A DNA stretch of 52,273 nt from Gammaproteobacteria bacterium (GCA_029862125.1 JAOTXY010000019.1:1-52273), one strand, 5' to 3'. Shown: positions 18,343 through 27,902, counted from the first letter of the stretch. Program-made: numbers and translations. The notes: generated by a model not told the origin, from the sequence alone.

Positions 18343-18381
18343 CCAAAGGAGGACATCGTGAGAGAGGTTAGTTGTTCTTAA
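18343..18381 (+). other. possible leader-peptide ORF with strong Shine-Dalgarno
   Basis: A near-perfect ribosome binding site (AAAGGAGG) is followed after five bases by GTG and six more codons, then TAA (product MREVSCS if translated). A small TGTCG/CGACA hairpin lies just upstream, and an AGGTTA/TAACCT repeat overlaps the end. No rightward gene follows within 2 kb, so it is not a classical attenuator leader. It may be a chance match or part of a small RNA. Confidence 0.3.
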
Positions 18382-18673
18382 CCTTTAACACGTTTATAAA
18401 TATAGGATATATTTTACAAAATACCAGTTAAAAATCGATAAACGGCAGTAAAAACAGTGTATGTGGAGCCACTTCCTGACTTATTTACTTAATTTGTTTC
18501 CATAAATTATTGATTTTTAACACATTTATTGATTTTGAGTGATTTTAAAAAAAATTTAAAAAAATTTAAAAAAATTCGCCTCGAATAGCGCATTTCTGCC
18601 TTTGATCCCATTGACTCGACAAAAGTCACCCCCCTGATCAGTGGCTTAGCCTATTTTTAAACCAGCCAGGAAA

Positions 18674-19543
18674 TTACGGCTTACGCGTTAGCCGCCGAAT
18701 CAGGCTTGATGTATCCCAACGACCCCCACCCATCTCCTGCACCTCCCCGTAAAAATCGTTAACGATACGGGTTACCGGTAACTCGGCACCATTGTGCCCG
18801 GCTTCTTCGAGGCAAATAGCGAGATCTTTTCGCATCCAGTCGACCGCAAAGCCAAATTCAAACTCGTCATTGAGCATGGTGTTGCCGCGGTTCTCCATTT
18901 GCCAGGACCCGGCTGCGCCCTTTGAAATGACATCGACCACCTTGTGGCCATCGAGCCCTGCCTTTTGCGCGAAATTCAACCCCTCGGATAAACCCTGAAC
19001 CAGGCCGGCAATACAGATCTGGTTTACCATCTTGGTCAATTGACCGGCACCGACGCTGCCCAGCAACTCGGCGGCCCGTGCATAGCTCATGATCACCGGG
19101 CGTGCCGCATCGAAGCTTGCCTGGTCACCGCCAATCATCACCGTTAACACGCCATTTTCGGCTCCTGCCTGGCCACCTGATACGGGCGCATCGAGAAAGG
19201 CAACGTGGGATTTATCGGCGATTTCCCGCGCGACATTGGCCGATGCAGTCGTGTGGTCGATCAGGATCGAGCCCTCCTTGCACCCTGCCAGTACGCCGTC
19301 ATCTCCGTAAACCACCGAACGCAGGTCGTCATCATTACCGACGCACATAAATACAAATTCCGCGCCTTCTGCCGCCTCGCGTGGGGTCGATGCAAAATCG
19401 CCCCGGTAATCCTGGCACCATTTTTCAGCCTTGGCAGTGCTACGATTATAAACCCTGGTTTGATACCCGGCGTTGGCGAGATGCCCTGCCATCGGGTAAC
19501 CCATTACGCCAAGACCGATGAAGGCGACTTGTTGCTTACTCAT
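18674..19543 (-). CDS. NAD(P)-dependent 3-hydroxyisobutyrate-dehydrogenase-family oxidoreductase
   Basis: The 289-residue product belongs to the beta-hydroxyacid dehydrogenase family (GarR, MmsB and GLYR relatives). The dinucleotide fold is GLGVMGYPMAGHLANAG at the N-terminus. The substrate motif is DAPVSGGQAGAENG. The catalytic lysine is in GAGQLTKMVNQ. Substrate specificity (hydroxyisobutyrate, tartronate semialdehyde or succinic semialdehyde) cannot be decided. It is separated from uvrD by about 70 bases, and its 3' side opens into the long AT-rich gap. Confidence 0.9.
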   Translation of the reverse strand: MSKQQVAFIGLGVMGYPMAGHLANAGYQTRVYNRSTAKAEKWCQDYRGDFASTPREAAEGAEFVFMCVGNDDDLRSVVYGDDGVLAGCKEGSILIDHTTASANVAREIADKSHVAFLDAPVSGGQAGAENGVLTVMIGGDQASFDAARPVIMSYARAAELLGSVGAGQLTKMVNQICIAGLVQGLSEGLNFAQKAGLDGHKVVDVISKGAAGSWQMENRGNTMLNDEFEFGFAVDWMRKDLAICLEEAGHNGAELPVTRIVNDFYGEVQEMGGGRWDTSSLIRRLTRKP

Positions 19544-19615
19544 AATGTACTCCTGTTAATTTTTTGCTGCGGCGATTTTACACGAGCGCAGGGACCTGCG
19601 CTGTATTTCAGTTGC

Positions 19616-21787
19616 TCAGGCCGGTTGCAGGTTGGCCATGCTCGCAATCAGCCACTTGCTGCCGGCACCTTCAAAATTTACCTGCACCCGGGATTGTGCT
19701 CCCTGCCCCTCAAGATTCAGCACGATGCCATCGCCAAAGCGCGCATGATTAACGCGCTGGCCAACAAACAAACCCGTGTCCGCCGCGGCTCGATCAACGC
19801 CAATGCGCGGCGATGTCGGCATCACGGGACGACTGAAATTGGCCTTGGGGCGAATCTCCTGCATGAGTTCATCCGGGATTTCGCGCACGAAGCGCGACAG
19901 CATGTTATAGCTCTCACCGCCGTATAAACGTCGTACCTCGGCGCTGGTCACTACCAGCTGTTCGCGTGCACGGGTAATTCCGACGTAACACAGGCGTCGT
20001 TCTTCTTCCATGCGCCCCGGCTCTTCGCTGGAGCGCTGATGCGGAAACAGTCCCTCTTCCATGCCCACCAGGAAAACCAGGGGAAATTCAAGTCCCTTGA
20101 CCGAGTGCATGGTCATCAGTTGTATGCAATCTTCCCAGGCGTCTGCCTGGGCTTCGCCAGCTTCCAGTGCCGCGTGCGCGAGAAAAGCGTCGAGCGTGGT
20201 CATATTTTCCTCGATCAGTGCATCGTACTCAAAACTCTTACCGGCGCCGACCAGTTCCTGCAGGTTCTCGATACGTGACTGACCTTTCTCGCTGTTGTCT
20301 TTTTTGAAATGCTGATCGAGGCCGCTCATTTCGGTTCCGGTTTTGATCTGTTCACCGAGTGGCAACTCCCCCAATTCGGTGGTCATGCGGCGGATCAGGT
20401 CGACATAGGCCTGTAGCGCACTGCGCGCGCGGGCGCTCAAGCTGTCGGATTGAATCAGCTCCAGGCTAGCGTTCCACAGTGATGTCGACTGCCGGCGTGC
20501 ATGACCCCGAACCTCGTCGATGGTTTTCTGGCCGATTCCGCGTGGGGGTTGATTAACCGTGCGTTCAAAAGCGTGATCTGCGGTGGGGTTCGAAATCATG
20601 CGCAGGTAGGCAAGCATGTCCTTGATTTCAGCGCGTTCGAAAAAACGCAATCCTCCGTAAACCCGGTAGGGGACGCCTCGCGTAACCAGGGTCTCTTCAA
20701 ACTGGCGCGATTGCGCATTGGAACGGTAGAGCACCGCGACATCTTTACGACTACGCCCCTGTGCAACCCAGTTTTCGATGCGGTCGATGACGAAACGGGC
20801 TTCATCCTTTTCATTGTAGGCCGAGTAAAAAATGATCGGCTCGCCGTCATCGCTATCGGTCCACAATTCCTTACCGAGACGCGAATGGTTGTTGTCGATT
20901 AAAGCGTTCGCAGCTTTTAGTATGGTACCGGTTGAGCGGTAATTTTGTTCTAGTCGAATAACCTGGGTATTGGCAAAGTCTTTCTCGAAATGATGGATAT
21001 TTTCAATACGCGCACCACGCCAACCATATATCGACTGATCATCATCGCCGACCACGAACACCGGCGTGTCGTCACCCGCCATAAGCTGCAGCCACGCATA
21101 CTGGATCGCGTTGGTGTCCTGGAATTCGTCGACCAGGATATGCTGAAAGCGGCGCTGATAGTGGCCGCGTATATCATCATTATCACGAATTAATTCAAGT
21201 ACCCTTAACAGCAACTCGGCAAAATCAACCACGCCGGAGCGTTCGCAAAGTTCCTGGTAAAGCCGGTAGATCTCCAGCAACTGCTGCTGGATGGGATCCT
21301 GCCCCGGATCAATGTGCGCCGGTCGCAAGCCTTCGTCCTTGCTATGGTTGATAAACCATTGGGCCTGCTTCGGTGGCCAGCGGGCCTCGTCAAGATCAAG
21401 CTGCCTGACGACGCGCTTGACCATGCGCAGCTGGTCATCGCTATCGAGAATTTGAAAGCTTTGTGGTAATCGGGCAGCCTCGTAATGCAAACGTAACATG
21501 CGATGCGCAAGTCCGTGAAAAGTGCCGACCCACATCGCCGCGGCAGAAATTCCAAGCAACGATTCGACGCGCGCGCGCATTTCGGCAGCGGCCTTGTTGG
21601 TAAAAGTAACCGCGAGCACGCTGAAGGGTGATAATCCACCGACTTCGCAAACCCAGGCGACGCGATGGGTCAGCACGCGTGTCTTGCCACTGCCGGCACC
21701 GGCCAGTACCAGCAAGGGACCCGCATCGGCGCTGACCGCTTCACGCTGGCGATCATTCAGGGGATCAATTATGTGGGATACGTCCAT
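19616..21787 (-). CDS. uvrD: DNA helicase II
   Basis: UvrD is a superfamily 1A 3'-5' helicase that removes incised strands in nucleotide excision repair and mismatch repair. The 723 residues equal the E. coli length (720). Motif I LAGAGSGKT is near residue 28-36, motif II DEFQDTNAIQ near 220, followed by GDDDQSIYGWRGA, LEQNYRS, and TMHSVKGLEFPLVFLVGMEEGLFPH. The C-terminal tail has a GQRVNHARFGDGIVL segment typical of the UvrD/PcrA Tudor-like interaction domain. It is transcribed alone or with the small gene upstream. Confidence 0.97.
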   Translation of the reverse strand: MDVSHIIDPLNDRQREAVSADAGPLLVLAGAGSGKTRVLTHRVAWVCEVGGLSPFSVLAVTFTNKAAAEMRARVESLLGISAAAMWVGTFHGLAHRMLRLHYEAARLPQSFQILDSDDQLRMVKRVVRQLDLDEARWPPKQAQWFINHSKDEGLRPAHIDPGQDPIQQQLLEIYRLYQELCERSGVVDFAELLLRVLELIRDNDDIRGHYQRRFQHILVDEFQDTNAIQYAWLQLMAGDDTPVFVVGDDDQSIYGWRGARIENIHHFEKDFANTQVIRLEQNYRSTGTILKAANALIDNNHSRLGKELWTDSDDGEPIIFYSAYNEKDEARFVIDRIENWVAQGRSRKDVAVLYRSNAQSRQFEETLVTRGVPYRVYGGLRFFERAEIKDMLAYLRMISNPTADHAFERTVNQPPRGIGQKTIDEVRGHARRQSTSLWNASLELIQSDSLSARARSALQAYVDLIRRMTTELGELPLGEQIKTGTEMSGLDQHFKKDNSEKGQSRIENLQELVGAGKSFEYDALIEENMTTLDAFLAHAALEAGEAQADAWEDCIQLMTMHSVKGLEFPLVFLVGMEEGLFPHQRSSEEPGRMEEERRLCYVGITRAREQLVVTSAEVRRLYGGESYNMLSRFVREIPDELMQEIRPKANFSRPVMPTSPRIGVDRAAADTGLFVGQRVNHARFGDGIVLNLEGQGAQSRVQVNFEGAGSKWLIASMANLQPA

Positions 21788-21861
21788 TCTCGGCAGGCTT
21801 CAAGTACAAGCGGACATTGTATCAACTAGGGTTTCCCGCGACAGCAGGAATGACAGGAATA

Positions 21862-22158
21862 TCAGATAAATCCGTCCAGCAGGCGACCCATCAGCGGTGG
21901 GTCCGAGGCTACACTCTGGTAGGTATTGATCGCACGACGATTATCGGGATCGATCTGCAGGTTTAACTGGGGACGATAACGCCGGTCATCGGCGACTGCT
22001 TCGAGCAACTCACCGCGATAAACATAGGTCGACGGGGATTGTTTGCTGGCATCACGGAACTCGCTGGCGTTATCCGAGACCGAAGTCACGGGACGCATCT
22101 CCGGCCGGTCCGGATAAATCGGGAGTTGCGTTGGTTTAGCTGTGATAATGTAATTCAC
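21862..22158 (-). CDS. small hypothetical protein
   Basis: The product is 98 residues, hydrophilic, with no signal or membrane segment. The centre reads STYVYRGELLEAV, and the C-terminus AINTYQSV...GRLLDGFI resembles a class of short gammaproteobacterial proteins of unknown function that end in an LxGxDxx(I/Y) type motif. It sits about 75 bases before uvrD and about 80 bases after moaE, in the same direction. The ATG has no obvious strong ribosome site. Function unknown. Confidence 0.6.
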   Translation of the reverse strand: MNYIITAKPTQLPIYPDRPEMRPVTSVSDNASEFRDASKQSPSTYVYRGELLEAVADDRRYRPQLNLQIDPDNRRAINTYQSVASDPPLMGRLLDGFI

Positions 22159-22239
22159 GAATCATGCTCGCAGCTTGCGGTTTCAGTTAAGTTGCACAAA
22201 TTATAAGTAGCCAAAGTGCCCAAATTCTATCGATGTTGT

Positions 22240-22689
22240 TCAGTTATCCCACTTTTTTAGCGCAAATATGTCACTTTTTCTGGATTTTACCCACTTTGAA
22301 CCTTGACCGCTAACCTCTTTTTTCCAGAAAGGTGCGTCTGTTTTAAGGTAATCCATGATGAATTCACAGGCATCGAAAGCATCGGCACGATGGGCGCTCA
22401 GCACCGATACCAGCACAATTTGATCAGACGGCCTGAGTTCACCAACTCGGTGGATAATCGCCAAATCGATGATTTTCCAGCGTTCCCGGGCTTTCTCGGC
22501 AATGCCCTGAAGTGCCTTTTCAGTCATGCCCGGGTAATGCTCAAGCATCATGTGCTGCAGCGGGTCGTCTTCGAGGTCGCGTACCAGCCCGATAAAACTC
22601 GCAATTGCACCCACATCGCTGTGTCCTGCGAGCAATTCCCGGTTGACTCCGGCAATGTCGAAATCTTCATTCTGGATTCGAATTATCAT
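22240..22689 (-). CDS. moaE: molybdopterin synthase catalytic subunit
   Basis: MoaE, with the sulfur carrier MoaD, converts cyclic pyranopterin monophosphate to molybdopterin. The 149-residue product has SFIGLVRD, MMLEHYPGMTEKAL, IIHRVGELRPSDQIV and AHRADAFDACEFIMDYLK. The two catalytic lysines expected in YLKTDAPFWKKE are present (K116, K123). It lies 8 bases after moeA, but moaA, moaC and moaD are not in this window. Confidence 0.95.
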   Translation of the reverse strand: MIIRIQNEDFDIAGVNRELLAGHSDVGAIASFIGLVRDLEDDPLQHMMLEHYPGMTEKALQGIAEKARERWKIIDLAIIHRVGELRPSDQIVLVSVLSAHRADAFDACEFIMDYLKTDAPFWKKEVSGQGSKWVKSRKSDIFALKKWDN

Positions 22690-22697
22690 CGTCTACC

Positions 22698-23942
22698 TCA
22701 ACTGAAAAACCGTGCAAACGGCAGGTAATTTACAGGCTCTCCCGCCTGCACCGTTTGATTCTCGCCGATTTCGACGAAGCCGTCAGCCCATACGGTCGAG
22801 GTCAGAACGCCCGAATCCTGGTTTGGGTAAATCTGTGCCACGGTTTGGCCACTGGGATCGAGGGCAAGTCGGGCGCGCAGGAACTCACGACGGCTATCCG
22901 GCTTTGGCCAGTCAAAATCGGCGCTTACAGCCAGCGCAATCGGTTGATGCCAGTCCCGGCCCTGCATGATCTGGATCACCGGGCAAACGAACAGGCAAAA
23001 GGTCGCAAACACCGATACCGGGTTACCGGGCAGGCCGATGAACGCGGTCTCATTGATTTGCCCGTAGGCGAGCGGTTTCCCCGGTTTGATCGCGAGACGC
23101 CATAAGCGCAGTTCGCCGAGCTGTTCGATGGCGATACGCACGTGGTCTTCTTCACCGACCGATACTCCACCGGTGGTTACCACCAGGTCAGCCAGGGACG
23201 ATGCCCGCAGCATCGCTTCGCGGGTCGCCGCCAGTGTATCCCCGACCAGCCCCAGATCGACAATTTCGCAATCCATCGATTCGAGCAAGCCATGCAGGGT
23301 GTAGCGATTTGAATCGTATATTTTTCCGGCGCCAAGCTTTTGCCCCGGCTCTACCAGCTCATCGCCGGTAAAAAACATACCGACCTTGACTGGCTCGTAA
23401 ACCGGCAGGGTTTGCAGCCCAACCGATGCCGCAAGCCCTATATCCTGTGCCCTCAGGCGACAGCCCTTGTGTAAAATTATGTTGCCGCGCTGGATATCGT
23501 TGCCGGCCGGTCGAATGTTATTGCCCTTCGTCGGCCGTGAGTCGAAACGAATTCCATGGTCATCCGCATCGACCTGTTCCTGCATGATGACGGCATCGGC
23601 ACCATCGGGGATTGGCGCGCCGGTAAAAATGCGTGCCGCTGTTCCGCTAGCCAGTGTCTCACCAGCGGTACCGGCGGCAATACGCTGCGACAGCGGTAAG
23701 GACGTTTCCCCACTCGCGGCAAGATCGGTGGTATTTATCGCATACCCATCCATCGACGACATTGCGCAGCCTGGCACATCGATTTCAGATTTAATTGATT
23801 CCGCCAGAACCGCACCCCGAACCTGAAGCAAGGGTTTATCGACAACCTTGCCAACCGCCGCTACGCTGCTGGTCAATTGCTCAAGCGCTTCGTGGTAGGC
23901 CAGCAGCGGCGATGTGTCACAACGATTCATATCAGTGCTCAT
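22698..23942 (-). CDS. moeA: molybdopterin molybdotransferase
   Basis: MoeA inserts molybdate into adenylylated molybdopterin. The 414-residue product shows VPGCAMSSMDGYAI, RIFTGAPIPDGADAVIMQEQ, the MoCF-domain signature VVTTGGVSVGEEDHV, and KPGKPLAYG ... GLPGNPVSVFATF, all standard for MoeA domains I-IV. Its ATG shares one base with the TAA of the upstream kinase-like gene (TAATG), so the two are translationally coupled. An ATG four codons further in is also possible. Confidence 0.96.
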   Translation of the reverse strand: MSTDMNRCDTSPLLAYHEALEQLTSSVAAVGKVVDKPLLQVRGAVLAESIKSEIDVPGCAMSSMDGYAINTTDLAASGETSLPLSQRIAAGTAGETLASGTAARIFTGAPIPDGADAVIMQEQVDADDHGIRFDSRPTKGNNIRPAGNDIQRGNIILHKGCRLRAQDIGLAASVGLQTLPVYEPVKVGMFFTGDELVEPGQKLGAGKIYDSNRYTLHGLLESMDCEIVDLGLVGDTLAATREAMLRASSLADLVVTTGGVSVGEEDHVRIAIEQLGELRLWRLAIKPGKPLAYGQINETAFIGLPGNPVSVFATFCLFVCPVIQIMQGRDWHQPIALAVSADFDWPKPDSRREFLRARLALDPSGQTVAQIYPNQDSGVLTSTVWADGFVEIGENQTVQAGEPVNYLPFARFFS

Positions 23943-25738
23943 TACTTTAAACAGCCCATGGTATGCAGTCGTGCTTCATCAGGCAAAGGCATCGCGGGCT
24001 GTTGCTTGAACTCCCCACGACTTTCGACAAACTTCGGGACCATTGCGCTAAAAGCCGTCATTGCAGCTTCGTCATCCAGTACGCGCTTTATCATATCAGG
24101 ATCAATCCAGCTCATGTTGCCGGACTCCATGCTGGCATATATCTGCCCGCAGCCACGGTCGACAAAATTTATTCTGGGTATTTGCCGCGCGCATTTTACC
24201 AGGAATCCCGCATTTAACGCGTAATCCATCTGCTCCCCGGACGGGTAGACGCCTGCAGGGTCATGCGCATCAATATTAATTCTGGTGTAGCGCTGGATAT
24301 CGAACATGCATTTAAAATCGAGGATATTCAGTTCGCCATTAATCCCAAATGCAATGGTCCGCGGTTTATCCCCACGGGCAACGCTATTGTCGAGAAACTC
24401 GTAATAGACAATTTTGTCCTTGCGCAATGCCCAGGTAAAAAACAGCGCAGGGATACCCTTGAAGGCTTCGACATTGTGATCGAGCAAATCGTCGACAGCC
24501 TTAAAGCGGCCAACCTGGAGGCCGCGAATCCAGGCACGCTCAACCGTTGCCTCCGGGGGCGTTACCATAAACGTCAGGTAGACTGTATGACCAAAGCGAG
24601 TCAGTAAATTACTGCCCTCCTCGGTGTCTTTACCCGGGGCAAAACTGTCAAATCGAAAGCGATCGATAAGCAGGTGAGAAATCCGTCCCTGCCCGGCTTT
24701 TTGCGCGATGTAACGATCGAGTTTTTGATCGACGATCGGAATTTCATCGCCAACAAGGGTACCGGCATATTTATAGGCCTCGCCCAGGGCGTCATAGTCG
24801 AGTAGAAATTTTCGCCAGATATCGGGGCTTATCAGCGCGAAGTCATGCCAGTTAATACCCAGTTTTTCGGTAAGCTTTTTCTGTAATGGACGCATTGTGC
24901 TCTTGCCCGATGCCGAAGCGCCCTTGACGTTGATGACGATGGGTTCGGCCTGGGCTGGTAGAAGCGGAAATCCCTCGCGAGCCGCTGACTGCGCAACCAT
25001 TGGTGCAATCGCCTCACCGATTATTTCACTGCCATAGTTGTTGCAAACCAGCCCCGTAACAAGTGTCGTCAACAGGGCCTTATCCCCTCTTAAGCGACCA
25101 TGTTTGGCCACTATTGCGCGCGCGATCCTGGCAAGTTCACCAAATATCGCTGCTGCTAATCGATCTTCAGATGAATTTGCCTTTTCATTCCAGCTGGCAA
25201 TGATTCGCTGCTCGCGTTGTTCGGGGGATTCTGTCGCCACCGGCACCTTCTTTTTGGCACCGGATCCAAGCAATCGTGACAGGCTAAACCCCTTGCCCCG
25301 TTTTTCAGCGGGTGCTGATTGAATGAAAATACTGGTACTTAGCTCCTGGTCGATAATGGATCGCGCCTGCTGCGCCAATGCCAGGTGAAGATCACAGATT
25401 TCAGTCATTTCGGGTTCGATATATGCAGATAATATTCGACCGACCACGTTTCTGAAATTAATACCAAGATCTTCATAGCGGGTTCCGTCAGAGACGAAAA
25501 TATCGGCAGAAACACGCACCAGTAATTCATGTATCACCAGCCTTTCGGGCCGGAAAAATACAAGTTGTTGGATAGCAAGACCGGTAAAATCACTGAGTTC
25601 GGTGGCGGTTTCGATACTGGAGAATACGTTCTCTGGTTGAAACATGCTTGAAAGCGGCAGGTACTCTGACGGCAAGCTTGATTTTATACCGGGATGCCAG
25701 GCACCGTTGCCCTGATTCCCTGGTTGCTTTGCGCTCAT
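23942..25738 (-). CDS. large P-loop kinase-like protein, function unknown
   Basis: The 598-residue product has a unique N-terminal half (to about 265), predicted mostly helical. It is followed by a Walker A loop GASASGKST at residues 273-281. Next comes ISPDIWRKFLLDYDALGEAYK, a layout reminiscent of zeta-toxin/AAA_33-type kinases in which an aspartate and arginine follow the first P-loop helix. HLLIDRFRFDSF is a possible Walker B. The last ~150 residues (DIQRYTRINIDAHDPAGVYP onward) match nothing I know. The ATG at 25738 is preferred over an upstream TTG. Coupling to moeA by a one-base overlap hints at a role tied to molybdenum cofactor or simply shared regulation. A toxin role is unlikely without an adjacent antitoxin. 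Kinase activity is inference. Confidence 0.7.
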   Translation of the reverse strand: MSAKQPGNQGNGAWHPGIKSSLPSEYLPLSSMFQPENVFSSIETATELSDFTGLAIQQLVFFRPERLVIHELLVRVSADIFVSDGTRYEDLGINFRNVVGRILSAYIEPEMTEICDLHLALAQQARSIIDQELSTSIFIQSAPAEKRGKGFSLSRLLGSGAKKKVPVATESPEQREQRIIASWNEKANSSEDRLAAAIFGELARIARAIVAKHGRLRGDKALLTTLVTGLVCNNYGSEIIGEAIAPMVAQSAAREGFPLLPAQAEPIVINVKGASASGKSTMRPLQKKLTEKLGINWHDFALISPDIWRKFLLDYDALGEAYKYAGTLVGDEIPIVDQKLDRYIAQKAGQGRISHLLIDRFRFDSFAPGKDTEEGSNLLTRFGHTVYLTFMVTPPEATVERAWIRGLQVGRFKAVDDLLDHNVEAFKGIPALFFTWALRKDKIVYYEFLDNSVARGDKPRTIAFGINGELNILDFKCMFDIQRYTRINIDAHDPAGVYPSGEQMDYALNAGFLVKCARQIPRINFVDRGCGQIYASMESGNMSWIDPDMIKRVLDDEAAMTAFSAMVPKFVESRGEFKQQPAMPLPDEARLHTMGCLK

Positions 25739-25798
25739 CGGTCGCAACCCCGCCTGTCCCGGTTAACAGTCCTCGTTCTGTTATCGCAGAGCACTTGA

Positions 25799-27892
25799 CT
25801 ATCCCACATCGGTATAATCCTGACGTTCACCAATCCAGTTGCGCAACAGTTCGGTTCGTACCTCGGCGTTTTCGGGCAGTTGCATCAATTTTGCCAGCAC
25901 TTCAACCTGCGGGAACCATTTCTGATCGCGCATCAGGTCGGCTATTTTGAAACTCATTTCACCGGTTTGGCGAGTTCCCAGCACCTCTCCCGCGCCGCGA
26001 AGTTCAAGGTCTTTTTCAGCGATCGCAAATCCATCCTGGGTGCCGCGTATGATTTCAAGACGCGTTCGCGCCAGCTCTGAAAGGCCGCTTCTAACCAGCA
26101 GGATACAGAAGCTTTCGCGCAACCCCCGCCCGACCCGTCCACGCAACTGGTGAATTTGCGCCAGGCCCAGGCGTTCCGGGTTTTCGATAATCATGATGCT
26201 GGCATTGGGCACATCAACGCCAACCTCTATTACCGTGGTCGCGACCAGTATATTGATATCCCCATTTTTAAACCCGTTGATCGTGGCTTCTTTTTCAGCA
26301 GGTTTCATACGCCCGTGCACCAGCCCGATCGACAGTTGAGGTAGCTGTTGGCGAAGGGTTTCGTAGGTTATCTCCGCCGCCTCGCATTGCAGCGCGTCCG
26401 ATTCTTCGACCAGGGTGCAAACCCAGTAAACCTGGCCACCCTCGGCACAGGAACCGGCAACCCTTTTAATCAGGCTTTCACGCTGTTGCTCTGAGATAAT
26501 CGAAGTGGTTACCGGTTTACGTCCAGGCGGTAATTCATCGATCTGCGAGTAATCGAGATCGGCGTATATTGACATCGCCATGGTGCGCGGTATCGGTGTC
26601 GCGGTCATGATCAACTGATGTGCCATTTCGTCACCGCGGGTCTTGCGCTGCAACGCGAGCCGCTGATCGACACCAAAGCGATGTTGTTCGTCGAAGATAA
26701 TGAATCCGAGGCGATTAAACTCCACACTGGCCTGGAACAGGGCATGCGTTCCGACCACGACCTGCGCTTCCCCGGAAGCGATTAAGGCCAGCTTCTGTTG
26801 CCGCTTTTTACCCTTGTCAGCGCCGAGCAGGTTTAGCACTTTCAGGCCTAAGGGCGCCAGCCAGTGGTCAAAATTCTGAAAGTGTTGCTCGGCGAGAATT
26901 TCGGTAGGTGCCATCAATACGGCCTGGTAACCCGATTCAACAACCGGTAAACAGGCGAGCGCCGCAACCACGGTTTTACCCGAGCCGACATCACCCTGCA
27001 CCAGCCGAATCATCGGTTTGCCGGCGCCAAAATCCTGCATCAGTTCACCCAGCACACGTTGCTGCGCACCCGTTAACTCGAACGACAACGCCTGTTTCAA
27101 GCGTTGCTGCAGCTTTTCATCTGGCTGGATTGCAGGTGTTTTCCTGCTACGAATCTGTCGGCGTCGCTCGAGTAAGGCCAGGCGATGCGCTGCAAGTTCT
27201 TCGACGATAAAACGGTTTTGTGCGGGATGATTATGCTGCGCGATCAACTCGCTATCGCTTTGGTTTTCGGGACAATGCAAATCGATCATTGCCGAGGTGA
27301 AGCCCGGAAAATTGTTCTTGTCCAGCCAGGCCTGGGGTAACGTTTCAGCAATACCTTCCGACTTAAGCTTCTCGATTGCCTGCTGCAGGATGCGCTTAAT
27401 CGATATCTGGTGCAGCCCTTCGGTGGTCGGATAAATTGGGGTCAGAGTCTGTGATAATGGTGAAGGATTTTCAACGTCGATGACCTCGGTTTCCGGATGA
27501 ATCATTTCCAGCTCACCCTGGGCCGATCGGACTTCACCGAAACAGCGTAACCAGTTGCCTTTTTCGAACTGCTTCTGTTGATTAGCGCTGAAATAGAAAA
27601 AACGAACCGTTATCACCCCGGTCGTGTCCGCGAGCCTGGCAGCCAGCACGCGCCGTGATCGACCCTGGCGTCGAAAATGCACACTGGCGTGTAAAACCTC
27701 TGCTTCGATTTGACTGCGCCGTCCCGGTTGCAAAGAACCGATTGGTGAGACAAAGGTGCGATCTTCGTAGCGCAGTGGCAAATGAAACAGCAGGTCACGC
27801 TGGGTCTTTACACCCAGTTTGTGCAGCTTTTCCGCTACTTTGGGACCAACACCTTTAAGATACCGTAATCCTTGAGCTGACCAATGCTCCAT
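25799..27892 (-). CDS. recG: ATP-dependent DNA helicase RecG
   Basis: RecG remodels stalled replication forks and Holliday junctions. The 697 residues match the usual size. The N-terminal wedge domain (OB fold, RYLKGVGPKVAEKLHKLGV ... FHLPLRYEDRT) is followed by helicase motifs GDVGSGKTVVA, APTEILAEQH, DEQHRFGV, MTATPIPRT, ATTVIEVGVDVPNASIMIIE and QLRGRVGR. The gene begins 11 bases past a MITE-like element that fills the gap to ridA, so its promoter or ribosome site is next to or inside that element. Confidence 0.97.
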   Translation of the reverse strand: MEHWSAQGLRYLKGVGPKVAEKLHKLGVKTQRDLLFHLPLRYEDRTFVSPIGSLQPGRRSQIEAEVLHASVHFRRQGRSRRVLAARLADTTGVITVRFFYFSANQQKQFEKGNWLRCFGEVRSAQGELEMIHPETEVIDVENPSPLSQTLTPIYPTTEGLHQISIKRILQQAIEKLKSEGIAETLPQAWLDKNNFPGFTSAMIDLHCPENQSDSELIAQHNHPAQNRFIVEELAAHRLALLERRRQIRSRKTPAIQPDEKLQQRLKQALSFELTGAQQRVLGELMQDFGAGKPMIRLVQGDVGSGKTVVAALACLPVVESGYQAVLMAPTEILAEQHFQNFDHWLAPLGLKVLNLLGADKGKKRQQKLALIASGEAQVVVGTHALFQASVEFNRLGFIIFDEQHRFGVDQRLALQRKTRGDEMAHQLIMTATPIPRTMAMSIYADLDYSQIDELPPGRKPVTTSIISEQQRESLIKRVAGSCAEGGQVYWVCTLVEESDALQCEAAEITYETLRQQLPQLSIGLVHGRMKPAEKEATINGFKNGDINILVATTVIEVGVDVPNASIMIIENPERLGLAQIHQLRGRVGRGLRESFCILLVRSGLSELARTRLEIIRGTQDGFAIAEKDLELRGAGEVLGTRQTGEMSFKIADLMRDQKWFPQVEVLAKLMQLPENAEVRTELLRNWIGERQDYTDVG

Positions 27893-27902
27893 TCGTTTAT
27901 TG

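Larger units (their letters stand above)
18087..18673. other. 587-base AT-rich intergenic region
   Basis: This long gap separates two leftward oxidoreductase genes. It contains a leftward terminator (18289-18317), a strong rightward Shine-Dalgarno with a seven-codon frame (18343-18381), and a helically phased A-tract block (18547-18576). No ordinary gene is visible on either strand. The 357 bases between the 18674 stop and the terminator are long for a 3' untranslated region and could hide a small RNA, but I cannot identify one. Confidence 0.55.

Noticed and set aside
23942-25738. Zeta-toxin-type toxin-antitoxin system
   Set aside because: The protein is far larger than zeta toxins, no small antitoxin gene is adjacent, and it is coupled to moeA; only a distant fold similarity is claimed.
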